Shown: positions 5,926 through 12,242 of the stretch, in pieces
How positions within the stretch are numbered: the first letter of the stretch is position 1
Layout: every line of letters begins with the position of its first letter
NCBI GenBank assembly: GCA_903872005.1
Contig: CAIQJD010000935.1
Location: 1-13,431 of the forward strand
Direction of reading: 5' to 3'
Origin: an uncultured bacterium
GTDB lineage: Bacteria > Chloroflexota > Anaerolineae > JACIWP01
Length of the DNA: 13,431 nucleotides
Position numbers and translations under genes: made by a program
Notes under the pieces: generated by a model
What the model saw: the letters and a program-made list of their open reading frames with translations, nothing else
What the model was told of the DNA's origin: nothing
The model's database searches: none

Positions 5926-8214
5926 CTACGCGCCGCCCTGAGCGATAATCTGTTCCATCAACACCCGATAGTCCTCCGCCTTGTCCGGCTCTAAGGCCAT
6001 CAATTGGCGTATCGTCTCGGCCGCTTCTTGATGGCGGCCATTGTCGAGCTGCAGCTCGCCCAGCGCGTTGAGGGCGGCAATCGCCTCGTCGCGCAAAGCG
6101 AGCTGTTGATAGGCGCGCGCCAGCCGGCTCTGGATATCCATGTCCTGCGGGAACGCGCGGCCCAGGTCGCGCAGCAGCGGCGTATAGTCCAGCGGAGCGC
6201 CCGGCCGGCCCATCTGTTCCAGCATCTCGTCCAAATAGGTCAGGCCGGCCCGACGGTCGCCCATCTTGAAGGCTATCTCGATCAGGCGTTGGCGCGCCGC
6301 CAGATCGGCCGGCGTCAGGGCGACGATACGCTGATAGGTCTTGCGCGCCTTGACCCAGTCCACGCTCTGCGCGTAGATGTCGCCCAACAGGTGCAGGATG
6401 CGCGCTTCGGCCGGCTCGCGCGGCGTCGCGCGGCCGGCGACGCGCAGCGCCTGGTTGTAGTCCTCGATGGCCTGATCCACCTGGGCCATGCGGTAATGGG
6501 AGTCGGCCAACGCCGCATATTCGTCCAGCGCCGTGTTGATGTCGCCGGCGGAGACCAACAGGTCAATCAGCCGGCGCCGCACGGTCACATCCATGGGCGT
6601 CAACGTCAACACCTGACGGTAGATGCCGATGGCCTGGCGCAACTGGCGCCGCGTCATGTAGACGTCGGCGACGGCCATGAATTTGTTCACCGCTTCTTCC
6701 AGGCGGTCTTGGGCCAGGAGAATCTCAGCCAGGCGCAGGTGCAAGGGCAAATAGCCCGGCGCGAGGGCAATGGCCCGATAGCACTCCTCGCCAGCCGAGA
6801 GGAACATCTTGCGCCTCAGATATTCTTGCGCCTGGCCCATGCTCGCCAGCACGACGTCGGCTTCCGGCGCTTCCAGCATTTCGGCCAGGCTGGCGGCGAA
6901 GCCGGCCTGATTCAAAGTGTCGAGGCGGTTGCGCGCTTGCTGGGCTTTCTCCTCCCAGCCCGGGCTGCTCAGGAAGGCGACCAACGAGGCGATGAAGAGC
7001 AGCCCCTTGCCCTGGGTGTCGCCGGTCGCGTAACTTTCCGCCAGCGTCTCGTAGAGTTGGAGCAGGTCGCTGGCTTGTTCCTGACGCACCGTCTGCAAAT
7101 CCAGCAGCTTGAGCACTTCGATGAAATGGCGCAGCGCCGCAGGGATGTCGTTCTGCGCCCGGTAAACTTCGCCCAATGCAAAGTGCGCGCCCAGTTGGTA
7201 CGGGGTCGCTTCGGCCGCGCGGCTCAGGTGCGTGATGGCCGGCGCATAGCGTTGGCGCTCCTGGTAGAGCACGCCGAGGCTCAGATGCACGGCCGGCAGG
7301 TCTGCGCCGGCTTCCAGCGCCTTGACGTAGGCCGCGATGGCGTCGTCGGGCAGATTGCGCGTCTGCAAATCGAGGGCCTGGCCGATGAGGGCATCCCGGC
7401 GCGCCTGGGCTGAACGGTCACTGGCGCGCTTCTGGGCCACGCCGGCCGGCTCGTTGACGTCGCCGGCCGGTTCGTCGCTCCGCTCAAAGACGATTTCGGC
7501 CAATTCGGCCAGGGCGCGCTGGCGCGCCCGCTGGGCCGGGTTGGCGCTGCTATCCGCGGCCCCCGCCGCCGGCGCGGGGAGGGCCGGCGTCTCGCCGGCG
7601 GCGCGCGGCCGGATGGTCGCCAATACGCCGGTACGCAGCGCGTCGAGCATCTGGCGCGCCTCGGCGCTGCGCGGATTGAGCTGCAACGCCGCCTGCACCT
7701 GGCCCATGGCCTTCTCTTGTTGCCCCTCGCGTTGATACAGGCGCGCCAGGGCCAGCCGCTCGTCGCAGGCAGCGTTGGGCTTGTCCAGACCCAGATACAG
7801 GTTGATCAGCCGCTCGTGGGCGACTTCGTGGTCGGGGAGCAGCTTGAGGAGCTGCTGCAAGACTTCGACCGCGCCGGCCGGCTGGCCGCCCTGCTCGGCC
7901 AGGGTCGCCACGGCCAGGAGCTTCTCGCCGGCCGCCTCCTTGCGCCCCAGCCGGGTCAAGATGTCGGACATTCGCAGGAATGGCAGCGGATCGCGCGGCT
8001 GGCTGGCGCTGATGGCCTCGAATTCGGCGAGGGCGTTCTCCAGCTCGCCGGCGGCGGCATACGCCTGCGCCAGATTGTTCCGCACCGAGTTCTCCTGGGG
8101 GAATTCATCCAGCGCGCGGCGATACGCTGCGATCGCCTCCTTCCAGCGCCGATCCCAGGCGAAGTTGTTCGCCTCGCGCAGCGCATCCTCGAAGACTTTG
8201 CGTTTGCCAGCCAC
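5926..8214 (-). CDS. Large tetratricopeptide-repeat (TPR) protein, function unknown
   Basis: A 762-residue soluble protein built almost entirely of TPR helix-turn-helix repeats, the kind that scaffold protein-protein contacts. One block covers about 10-195 (for example WKEAIAAYRRALDEFPQ, 24-40, and ENALAEFEAI). An Ala/Pro-rich linker covers about 196-275. Further blocks run from about 276 to 755 (DDAIAAYVKALEAG, RQAIGIYRQVLTLTP, DQAIEDYNQALRVAG, HQEAAETIRQLMALEP). No signal peptide, membrane helix or enzymatic domain is visible. The start is GTG 8212-8214, with a strong GGAGG at 8221-8225, 6 bases away. It sits between argF and cdaA, 14 bases before cdaA, so a link to c-di-AMP signalling or to envelope assembly is possible but unproven. 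The linker contains the peptide AAGETPALPA, see the repeat at 7583-7599. Confidence 0.85.
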   Translation of the reverse strand: MAGKRKVFEDALREANNFAWDRRWKEAIAAYRRALDEFPQENSVRNNLAQAYAAAGELENALAEFEAISASQPRDPLPFLRMSDILTRLGRKEAAGEKLLAVATLAEQGGQPAGAVEVLQQLLKLLPDHEVAHERLINLYLGLDKPNAACDERLALARLYQREGQQEKAMGQVQAALQLNPRSAEARQMLDALRTGVLATIRPRAAGETPALPAPAAGAADSSANPAQRARQRALAELAEIVFERSDEPAGDVNEPAGVAQKRASDRSAQARRDALIGQALDLQTRNLPDDAIAAYVKALEAGADLPAVHLSLGVLYQERQRYAPAITHLSRAAEATPYQLGAHFALGEVYRAQNDIPAALRHFIEVLKLLDLQTVRQEQASDLLQLYETLAESYATGDTQGKGLLFIASLVAFLSSPGWEEKAQQARNRLDTLNQAGFAASLAEMLEAPEADVVLASMGQAQEYLRRKMFLSAGEECYRAIALAPGYLPLHLRLAEILLAQDRLEEAVNKFMAVADVYMTRRQLRQAIGIYRQVLTLTPMDVTVRRRLIDLLVSAGDINTALDEYAALADSHYRMAQVDQAIEDYNQALRVAGRATPREPAEARILHLLGDIYAQSVDWVKARKTYQRIVALTPADLAARQRLIEIAFKMGDRRAGLTYLDEMLEQMGRPGAPLDYTPLLRDLGRAFPQDMDIQSRLARAYQQLALRDEAIAALNALGELQLDNGRHQEAAETIRQLMALEPDKAEDYRVLMEQIIAQGGA
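7583..7599 (-). repeat. Palindrome encoding AGETPA-type peptide inside the TPR linker
   Basis: GCCGGCG (7583-7589), TCT, CGCCGGC (7593-7599) is a perfect 7-base inverted repeat within the Ala/Pro linker of the TPR protein, and it encodes AGETPA. From memory, GETPALP-like peptides recur in unrelated bacterial frames where small dispersed palindromic repeats lie inside genes. Only one copy is visible here, so the dispersed-repeat reading is an inference. Confidence 0.4.
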
Positions 8215-8242
8215 GTTCCGCCTCCAATGGTGGGGGGCGACC

Positions 8243-8287
8243 GGGCTTCCGCAGGCGCAAGGCCCCCGGAAGCCCCTCCGCGCCTGC
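8243..8287 (-). other. Interleaved inverted repeats in the argF-TPR spacer (possible RNA pseudoknot)
   Basis: The 74-base spacer holds two perfect inverted repeats that interlock. GGGCTTCCG (8243-8251) pairs with CGGAAGCCC (8267-8275), and GCAGGCGC (8251-8258) pairs with GCGCCTGC (8280-8287). One arm of the second stem lies in the loop of the first, the arrangement of an H-type pseudoknot or of two mutually exclusive hairpins. They share only base 8251. In the minus-strand mRNA the element begins one base after the argF stop and ends 17 bases before the GGAGG of the TPR gene. It could act in partial termination, RNA processing or control of TPR translation. No U-run follows. Confidence 0.5.
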
Positions 8288-8288
8288 C

Positions 8289-9224
8289 TTAAGGCAAAGG
8301 CACGCCGCCCATCAAGTGCGCCAGCACCGCCTTTTGGCCGTGCAGGCGATTCTCGGCCTGATCGAAGAGCGCCGAATGCGGCCCGTCGGCGACTTCATCG
8401 GTGATCTCTTCACCCCGATGCGCCGGCAGGCAGTGCAGCACCACGGCCTCTGGCCGCGCCAGCTTCACCAACGCGGCGTTGATCTGATACGGCGGGAAGG
8501 CTTTCAAGCGTTCTTCCGTCTCGGCTTCCTGGCCCATGCTGGTCCAGACGTCAGTATAGATGGCATGCGCGCCGCGCACCGCGTCCTGCGGGTTTTCCAG
8601 CAGCGTGATCTTGGCCCCGGTCGTCTGGCCCAGCTTGCGCGCCGCGACAACGCGGTCCGCCTTGGGCAGGTACCCCGCCGGCGAGGCGATCACGATTTCC
8701 ATGCCGGTTTGCGCGCCGGCAAACATGAGCGAGGTCGCCACATTGTTGCTGCCGTCGCCGACGAAGGTCAGGCGCAGGCCGGCCAGGTTGCCGAACTTCT
8801 CGTACAGGGTGAAGACATCGCCCAATCCCTGGCATGGATGTGTATAGTCCGACAGGCCGTTGATGACCGGCACGCTGGCCCACTTCGCCAGCTCCACCAC
8901 GTCGTTGTGCCCGTAGACGCGCGCCATGATGCCGTCCACGTAGCGCGACAGGACGCGCGCCACGTCGGCCACCGATTCGCGCTTGCCCAGTTGAATCTCG
9001 TTGGGCGAAAGGTAGAGCGCCTGGCCACCCAGGTGCAGCATCGCCATGTCGAAGGAGACGCGCGTGCGGAGCGAAGCCTTCTGGAAGATCATGCCCAGCG
9101 TCTTGCGGGCCAGGATCGGCGGGTTGCCCCAGGCTTTGTACTCTTTCTTCAGGACGTCGGCCAACCGCAGCAGGCCGTTAAACTCTTGTGAACTCAAATC
9201 CGCGATGGATAGGTAGTGTTGCAT
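8289..9224 (-). CDS. argF: Ornithine carbamoyltransferase
   Basis: Transfers the carbamoyl group of carbamoyl phosphate to ornithine, giving citrulline in arginine synthesis; it is a cytoplasmic trimer in most bacteria. The 311-residue protein has the carbamoyl-phosphate site SLRTR (51-55, where many homologues have STRTR), HPCQ (129-132), GDGSNN (157-161 region), the ornithine-specific DVWTSMG loop (225-231) and [10 protein letters not shown] (264-273). The SMG loop argues for ornithine over aspartate or acetylornithine as substrate. Length is typical. ATG 9224 has an AGGGAGAG ribosome site about 9 bases upstream. No other arginine gene is in the window, so argF heads this operon alone. An extended -10 promoter (9269-9297) and a small palindrome (9240-9254) precede it. 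No match to the E. coli ArgR box was seen. Confidence 0.96.
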   Translation of the reverse strand: MQHYLSIADLSSQEFNGLLRLADVLKKEYKAWGNPPILARKTLGMIFQKASLRTRVSFDMAMLHLGGQALYLSPNEIQLGKRESVADVARVLSRYVDGIMARVYGHNDVVELAKWASVPVINGLSDYTHPCQGLGDVFTLYEKFGNLAGLRLTFVGDGSNNVATSLMFAGAQTGMEIVIASPAGYLPKADRVVAARKLGQTTGAKITLLENPQDAVRGAHAIYTDVWTSMGQEAETEERLKAFPPYQINAALVKLARPEAVVLHCLPAHRGEEITDEVADGPHSALFDQAENRLHGQKAVLAHLMGGVPLP

Positions 9225-9239
9225 GTGGCTATCTCTCCC

Positions 9240-9254
9240 TACAGGTTCCCTGTA
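9240..9254 (-). promoter_or_regulatory. Small palindrome in the argF 5' leader, possible operator
   Basis: TACAGG (9240-9245), TTC, CCTGTA (9249-9254) is a perfect 6-base inverted repeat with a 3-base centre. It lies between the predicted start site (about 9262) and the ribosome site of argF, where a repressor or a small RNA hairpin could act. It does not resemble the known ArgR consensus, and a palindrome this short can occur by chance. Confidence 0.25.
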
Positions 9255-9268
9255 TCATCCTTACACAA

Positions 9269-9297
9269 AGTATAGCACAGAACGGGCGCCCTGTCAT
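9269..9297 (-). promoter_or_regulatory. Extended -10 promoter driving argF and the downstream block
   Basis: On the minus strand, ATGACA (9297-9292, five of six matches to TTGACA), a 17-base spacer and TATACT (9274-9269, five of six) form a good housekeeping sigma-factor promoter. TGC just before the -10 makes an extended -10. The -35 overlaps the stop codon of the upstream FAH-family gene. Transcription would start near 9262, giving an untranslated leader of about 38 bases before the argF ATG. Confidence 0.7.
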
Positions 9298-10055
9298 CCG
9301 ACCACCGGATTCCGCAGGACGCCGATGCCCTCGATGTCCACTTCGACGCTGTCGCCGGCGTAGATCGGGCTGACGCCGGCCGGCGTCCCCGACATGATCA
9401 CATCGCCCGGCAGCAGGGTCATGATGCTGGTGATGTGGCTGACCAGGAGCGGGATATCGAAGACCAGCTCCGAGGTGCGGCCGCTCTGGCGCGTCGCGCC
9501 ATTCACCCGGCAGATCACGGCCAGGTCGGCGATGTTCAGCTCCGTCTCGATCCAGGGGCCGAGCGGGCAGAAGGTGTCGAAGCTCTTGGCGCGCGTCCAT
9601 TGGCCGTCGCCAGATTGCAGGTCGCGCGCGGTGACGTCGTTGCCGCAGGTGTAGCCGAAGATGTAGCCGGCCGCATCGGCGCGCGCCACGTGGCGGGCGC
9701 GCCGGCCGATCACCACCGCCAGCTCTGACTCGTGCTCGACCTGCTGGCTCTGGGCCGGCAAGACGATGGCTTCGCCCGGCCCGATCACCGCCGTCGAAGG
9801 CTTCATGAAGATCAAGGGCGCTTTGGGCACGTCCGCGCCATGCTCTTTGGCGTGCGCGACGTAGTTGCGCCCCAGACAGACGATCTTGGATGGCTGGCAC
9901 GGGGCCAGCAGCTCCACCTGTCGCAATGGCCCGACCTTATCGCCCAACGCCAACGGGCCGGCCCACGGCTCGGCGGCCTGCAAGGCATAGACGACGTCGT
10001 CTACGATAACTCCGTAGTGTGCGCCGGCGCCGGCGCGATACCTGACGACTCTCAT
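9294..10055 (-). CDS. Fumarylacetoacetate hydrolase (FAH) family protein
   Basis: FAH-family enzymes are cytoplasmic, metal-dependent hydrolases, hydratases or decarboxylases acting on C-C bonds of dicarbonyl acids; the exact substrate cannot be read from sequence. The 253-residue protein has the short N-terminal region plus the conserved core: KIVCLGRNYVAHAKEHG (57-73) with the likely catalytic His68, a metal-binding E-x-E in HESELAVVIG (Glu109, Glu111), Asp140 in GNDVTARD, and SGTPAGV near 231. Length fits the bacterial YcgM/HpcE-like single-domain group. ATG 10055 has a GAGGAGGAG purine run about 9 bases upstream. The gene follows a metallophosphoesterase by 51 bases and is probably the last gene of its transcript. 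Its stop overlaps the argF promoter. Confidence 0.92.
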   Translation of the reverse strand: MRVVRYRAGAGAHYGVIVDDVVYALQAAEPWAGPLALGDKVGPLRQVELLAPCQPSKIVCLGRNYVAHAKEHGADVPKAPLIFMKPSTAVIGPGEAIVLPAQSQQVEHESELAVVIGRRARHVARADAAGYIFGYTCGNDVTARDLQSGDGQWTRAKSFDTFCPLGPWIETELNIADLAVICRVNGATRQSGRTSELVFDIPLLVSHITSIMTLLPGDVIMSGTPAGVSPIYAGDSVEVDIEGIGVLRNPVVG

Positions 10056-10085
10056 CTTCGCGTCTCCTCCTCTATCTCGGGCTGT

Positions 10086-10104
10086 GCGCGGCCAATTCCC
10101 GCGC
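10086..10104. other. Short GC hairpin between metallophosphoesterase and FAH genes
   Basis: GCGCGG (10086-10091) and CCGCGC (10099-10104) are 6-base inverted arms around a 7-base loop, three bases past the metallophosphoesterase stop in the minus-strand mRNA. There is no T-run, so it is at most a weak pause, processing or stability element. Confidence 0.25.
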
Positions 10105-10106
10105 GA

Positions 10107-10649
10107 CTAGATATCATCCAGGTAGACGATGCGCCCCATGATGGCGCGCTTGTCAATCTCCAGCAGGCCCACGCTGGGGCGCTGGCCGCTCACCGGCGCG
10201 GCCGGCCCCGGGTTGAACAACAAGACGCTGCCGTGCATCTTCACATAGGGGCGATGGGTGTGCCCGAAGACGACGCAGCCCACGTCTTGAAAGGCCGCCA
10301 GCGCCGCCCGGCGCGCCGCCTCTTCGTCGTGCGTCGGCCCCAGGTGCAGCAGCCGGCGTAGCCAGCCGGCCGGCTCGCCCTGATGCCCATGCGTCAGCCC
10401 GATGCGGCTGCCGCCGAATTGCACCACCCGTTGCATTTCCAGATAATGTTGCACTTCGGCGTCGTCCGATTCGCCGGCCACGGCCATGGTGATGGTGAAT
10501 GTGTTCTGCAAGAGACGCAAGGTCTCCAGGTTGCACACATCGCCGGCGTGCAAGATAATATCCAGGCCGGCGAAGGCCCGCGTCAGGCCGGCCGGCAGGC
10601 TTGCCTGCCCGTCGGGGATATGCGTATCGGCGATGACGCCAATTTTCAT
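10107..10649 (-). CDS. YfcE/MJ0936-like metallophosphoesterase
   Basis: A small cytoplasmic calcineurin-like phosphodiesterase of 180 residues, the usual size for this single-domain group, which hydrolyses phosphodiester bonds in vitro; the natural substrate is usually unknown. Visible metal ligands are D8 and H10 (IADTH), D37 (HAGD), H87 and H89 (LTHGH), and H130 and H132 (FGHTHRP). The segment that normally reads GN-x-D or GNCD, whose Asn bridges the metals, reads AGESDD here, so Glu60 stands where Asn is expected. ATG 10649 has AAGGAG 9 bases upstream. It lies 37 bases after the membrane-protein gene and 51 bases before the FAH gene, probably in one transcript. c-di-AMP phosphodiesterase activity should not be assumed, since those enzymes are usually DHH-DHHA1 or HD types. 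Confidence 0.9.
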   Translation of the reverse strand: MKIGVIADTHIPDGQASLPAGLTRAFAGLDIILHAGDVCNLETLRLLQNTFTITMAVAGESDDAEVQHYLEMQRVVQFGGSRIGLTHGHQGEPAGWLRRLLHLGPTHDEEAARRAALAAFQDVGCVVFGHTHRPYVKMHGSVLLFNPGPAAPVSGQRPSVGLLEIDKRAIMGRIVYLDDI

Positions 10650-10686
10650 GCGTCCGGCTCCTTCATGTCGGTCCAGTCTCTGCCGG

Positions 10687-11568
10687 CTATTGGCCGATGA
10701 CGCCGGCGAACAAGAGCATGCCGGCCGTGATGAGCAATTGGAGCCGCGCCGGGCCGGCCGCCTCGCCCTCGCGCCGGCTCACCGCCCCGGCGAAGACCTG
10801 CGCCGCGATCAGCACGGCCAGGATCGCCGCGACCAGAGGCCGCTTCAAGATGACCAGCGCCGCCAGGACGCCGACCTGGCACAGATCGGCCAGCGCGAAG
10901 GCCCAGCGTCGCGTGACCAGCCGGCCGCCTTGCAGCAGCGCGCCGCGCGCCGCGGTATAGGCCAGCGCGGCGAGGATGCTGACGCCGCTGACGCCCCCGA
11001 AGAGCGCGCCGGCCAACAGCCAGGGGAGCAAGATCCCACCGATGGCCTCCACCCAACGCCCCAGGCCGGCCCACAAGCGCCCCAGCCCCAGGCGCAGGCC
11101 GCCCAGGGCCAGGTAGGCCAGCACGGCCCAGGCCGCCGGCAGGCCCACCCAGGCCGCCAAAATGCCGGCGATCAGGAGCGTCGCCGCAATGCCGCCGGCG
11201 CGGCCGGCCACCCGCCGGCTCCACCACTGCGCCAGCCGGCCGCTGGGCGAATCGGGCTGACTGTAGGGGAGCCAGGCCAACCGCGCCAGCGGCGCGGCGG
11301 CGGCCGGCTCGGCCAGCCCACAGACCGCCTCGTAGAGCATCTCGACCAGCGCGAGACCCGTCAACAGGCGCAGCAAGTTGGCCCAATCCCAATGACTGCC
11401 GGCAGCCAGCGCGCCGGCCAGGGCGGCCCAGGCTGGGGCCAGGACCAGGAGTTGCGACGTTGGCCGGACACGCAGGCGTAACACCTGTCCCCACCAGGAC
11501 AGGGGGGCGTCGGCCGGCGGCGCTTGGGGCGCGGTGCGCGCCTCTTCCGTCTCCATCATTTCCATCAT
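10687..11568 (-). CDS. Unidentified polytopic membrane protein (UbiA-sized)
   Basis: A 293-residue protein that is Ala/Leu-rich with about seven to nine probable membrane helices (for example 40-57, 64-83, 126-142, 144-160, 176-200, 224-241 and 245-262, plus 276-292). The first 25 residues are hydrophilic. Size and helix pattern recall UbiA prenyltransferases, but the Asp-rich NDxxDxxxD motif those enzymes need is not visible; the equivalent region reads ALVEMLYEAVCGLAEP. I do not recognise a family with confidence. The start is the first of two adjacent ATGs (another pair lies at codons 4-5), and no ribosome site precedes them. The promoter is so close that the mRNA would be nearly leaderless. 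A longer overlapping frame on the same strand is Gly/Arg-rich and was rejected. It is followed by the metallophosphoesterase after 37 bases. Confidence 0.75.
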   Translation of the reverse strand: MMEMMETEEARTAPQAPPADAPLSWWGQVLRLRVRPTSQLLVLAPAWAALAGALAAGSHWDWANLLRLLTGLALVEMLYEAVCGLAEPAAAAPLARLAWLPYSQPDSPSGRLAQWWSRRVAGRAGGIAATLLIAGILAAWVGLPAAWAVLAYLALGGLRLGLGRLWAGLGRWVEAIGGILLPWLLAGALFGGVSGVSILAALAYTAARGALLQGGRLVTRRWAFALADLCQVGVLAALVILKRPLVAAILAVLIAAQVFAGAVSRREGEAAGPARLQLLITAGMLLFAGVIGQ

Positions 11569-11579
11569 GTAGAACCACT

Positions 11580-11588
11580 ATTATACCA
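11580..11588 (-). promoter_or_regulatory. Extended -10 promoter (TGG-TATAAT) for the membrane-protein gene
   Basis: On the minus strand, TGG (11588-11586) followed by a perfect TATAAT (11585-11580) is a consensus extended -10. No good -35 lies 16-18 bases upstream; that position (11603-11608) is ACCTGC and falls inside the 27-base palindrome. The first ATG begins 11 bases past the hexamer, so with the usual 6-8 base gap the leader would be only about 2-6 bases long. Confidence 0.7.
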
Positions 11589-11597
11589 CAAGAATGC

Positions 11598-11624
11598 ACG
11601 AGGCAGGTCTGAGACCTGCCTCGT
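11598..11624. repeat. Perfect 27-base palindrome (13-base arms)
   Basis: ACGAGGCAGGTCT (11598-11610), a central G, and AGACCTGCCTCGT (11612-11624) are perfectly complementary. It sits between the VTT-protein stop (36 bases away) and the promoter of the next gene. In RNA it would form a strong hairpin and could end or stabilise the upstream transcript, with only a weak T-rich GCATTCTTG after it. Its overlap with the -35 position would also suit an operator. A dispersed palindromic repeat is a third possibility. On the plus strand no T-run follows. Confidence 0.65.
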
Positions 11625-11660
11625 TGAACACTACGACACGTCCCGGGGCGCGGCGCGGCC

Positions 11661-12242
11661 TCAGCGTCGGAAGAAGCCGGCCAGAGCCGGCAGCGCGCCG
11701 GCTCCCACGTAAGCTACCACAATATTCTTGATGACTTTGCCGGCCAGGCACGCCAGCAAGAACTGCCAGATCGGCATTTTGAGCGCGCCGGCGGCGATGC
11801 CGGCCACATCCATCACCGGGTTCGGGATGACCGACAGGACGAAGATGGTCAGCAGGCCATACTTCGACATGTAGCGCTTCACCTGCTCGTAGCGCGCCCG
11901 GTTCTCGATGACGGCCGAGCCAGCGTAGCCGGCCAGGTAGCCGGTCAGCTCGCCCAGGGCCATGGCCACGCCGGCGACGATCCCCACCTCCAGGGGCGGG
12001 AAGATGCCGCCGACGGCGAAGACCAGGGCCAGGCTGGGCGCCGGCAGGATCACCGTCGCGTTGCCCAGCAAGCTGATGATGAAGACGCCCAGCAACCCCC
12101 AGCGGCCCATCTGCTCGATGGAGCCGCGCAGCAGATAGATGCCGATGGAGACGGCGACGACGAACAGGAACGCGCCGGCGCGAGGCAAGACCCTCCGCCA
12201 GTTCACGCCGGCGCGCGCCTGTTTCGTCGGCTCATTTGACAC
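11661..12242 (-). CDS. VTT-domain (DedA/TVP38-like, SNARE-associated) membrane protein
   Basis: VTT-domain proteins are inner-membrane proteins; characterised members translocate or recycle lipids such as undecaprenyl phosphate or phosphatidylethanolamine. The 193-residue protein has about five hydrophobic segments (22-39, 50-80, 85-108, 129-152, 157-182). It carries the family pattern of a Pro/Gly-rich re-entrant stretch (TVILPAPSLAL, 63-73), GELTGYLAGYAG (97-108) and the conserved SVIPNPVMDVAGIAAGALKM (137-156). The start is GTG 12240-12242, inside the end of the cyclophilin gene (11-base overlap), with an AAGGTGA ribosome-like sequence 5 bases upstream; no in-frame ATG fits. It lies downstream of a polyprenyl-phosphate sugar transferase, which fits a lipid-carrier role, but that is inference. 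Confidence 0.85.
   Translation of the reverse strand: MSNEPTKQARAGVNWRRVLPRAGAFLFVVAVSIGIYLLRGSIEQMGRWGLLGVFIISLLGNATVILPAPSLALVFAVGGIFPPLEVGIVAGVAMALGELTGYLAGYAGSAVIENRARYEQVKRYMSKYGLLTIFVLSVIPNPVMDVAGIAAGALKMPIWQFLLACLAGKVIKNIVVAYVGAGALPALAGFFRR

Noticed and set aside
6004..7413. 469-codon plus-strand open frame opposite the TPR gene
   Set aside because: The translated sequence is Arg/His/Gln/Ala-rich without domains, while the minus strand encodes clear TPR repeats. GC bias leaves few stops in the opposite frame.
9070..9074. SLRTR instead of STRTR in ArgF as a sign of inactivity
   Set aside because: From memory this variant is found in other bacterial ornithine carbamoyltransferases, and all other catalytic motifs are intact, so it is not evidence of loss of function.
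10646..11599. Longer same-strand frame overlapping the membrane-protein gene
   Set aside because: The product is Gly/Arg/Pro-rich and low in complexity. The alternative frame gives regular hydrophobic helices and starts just after a consensus promoter.
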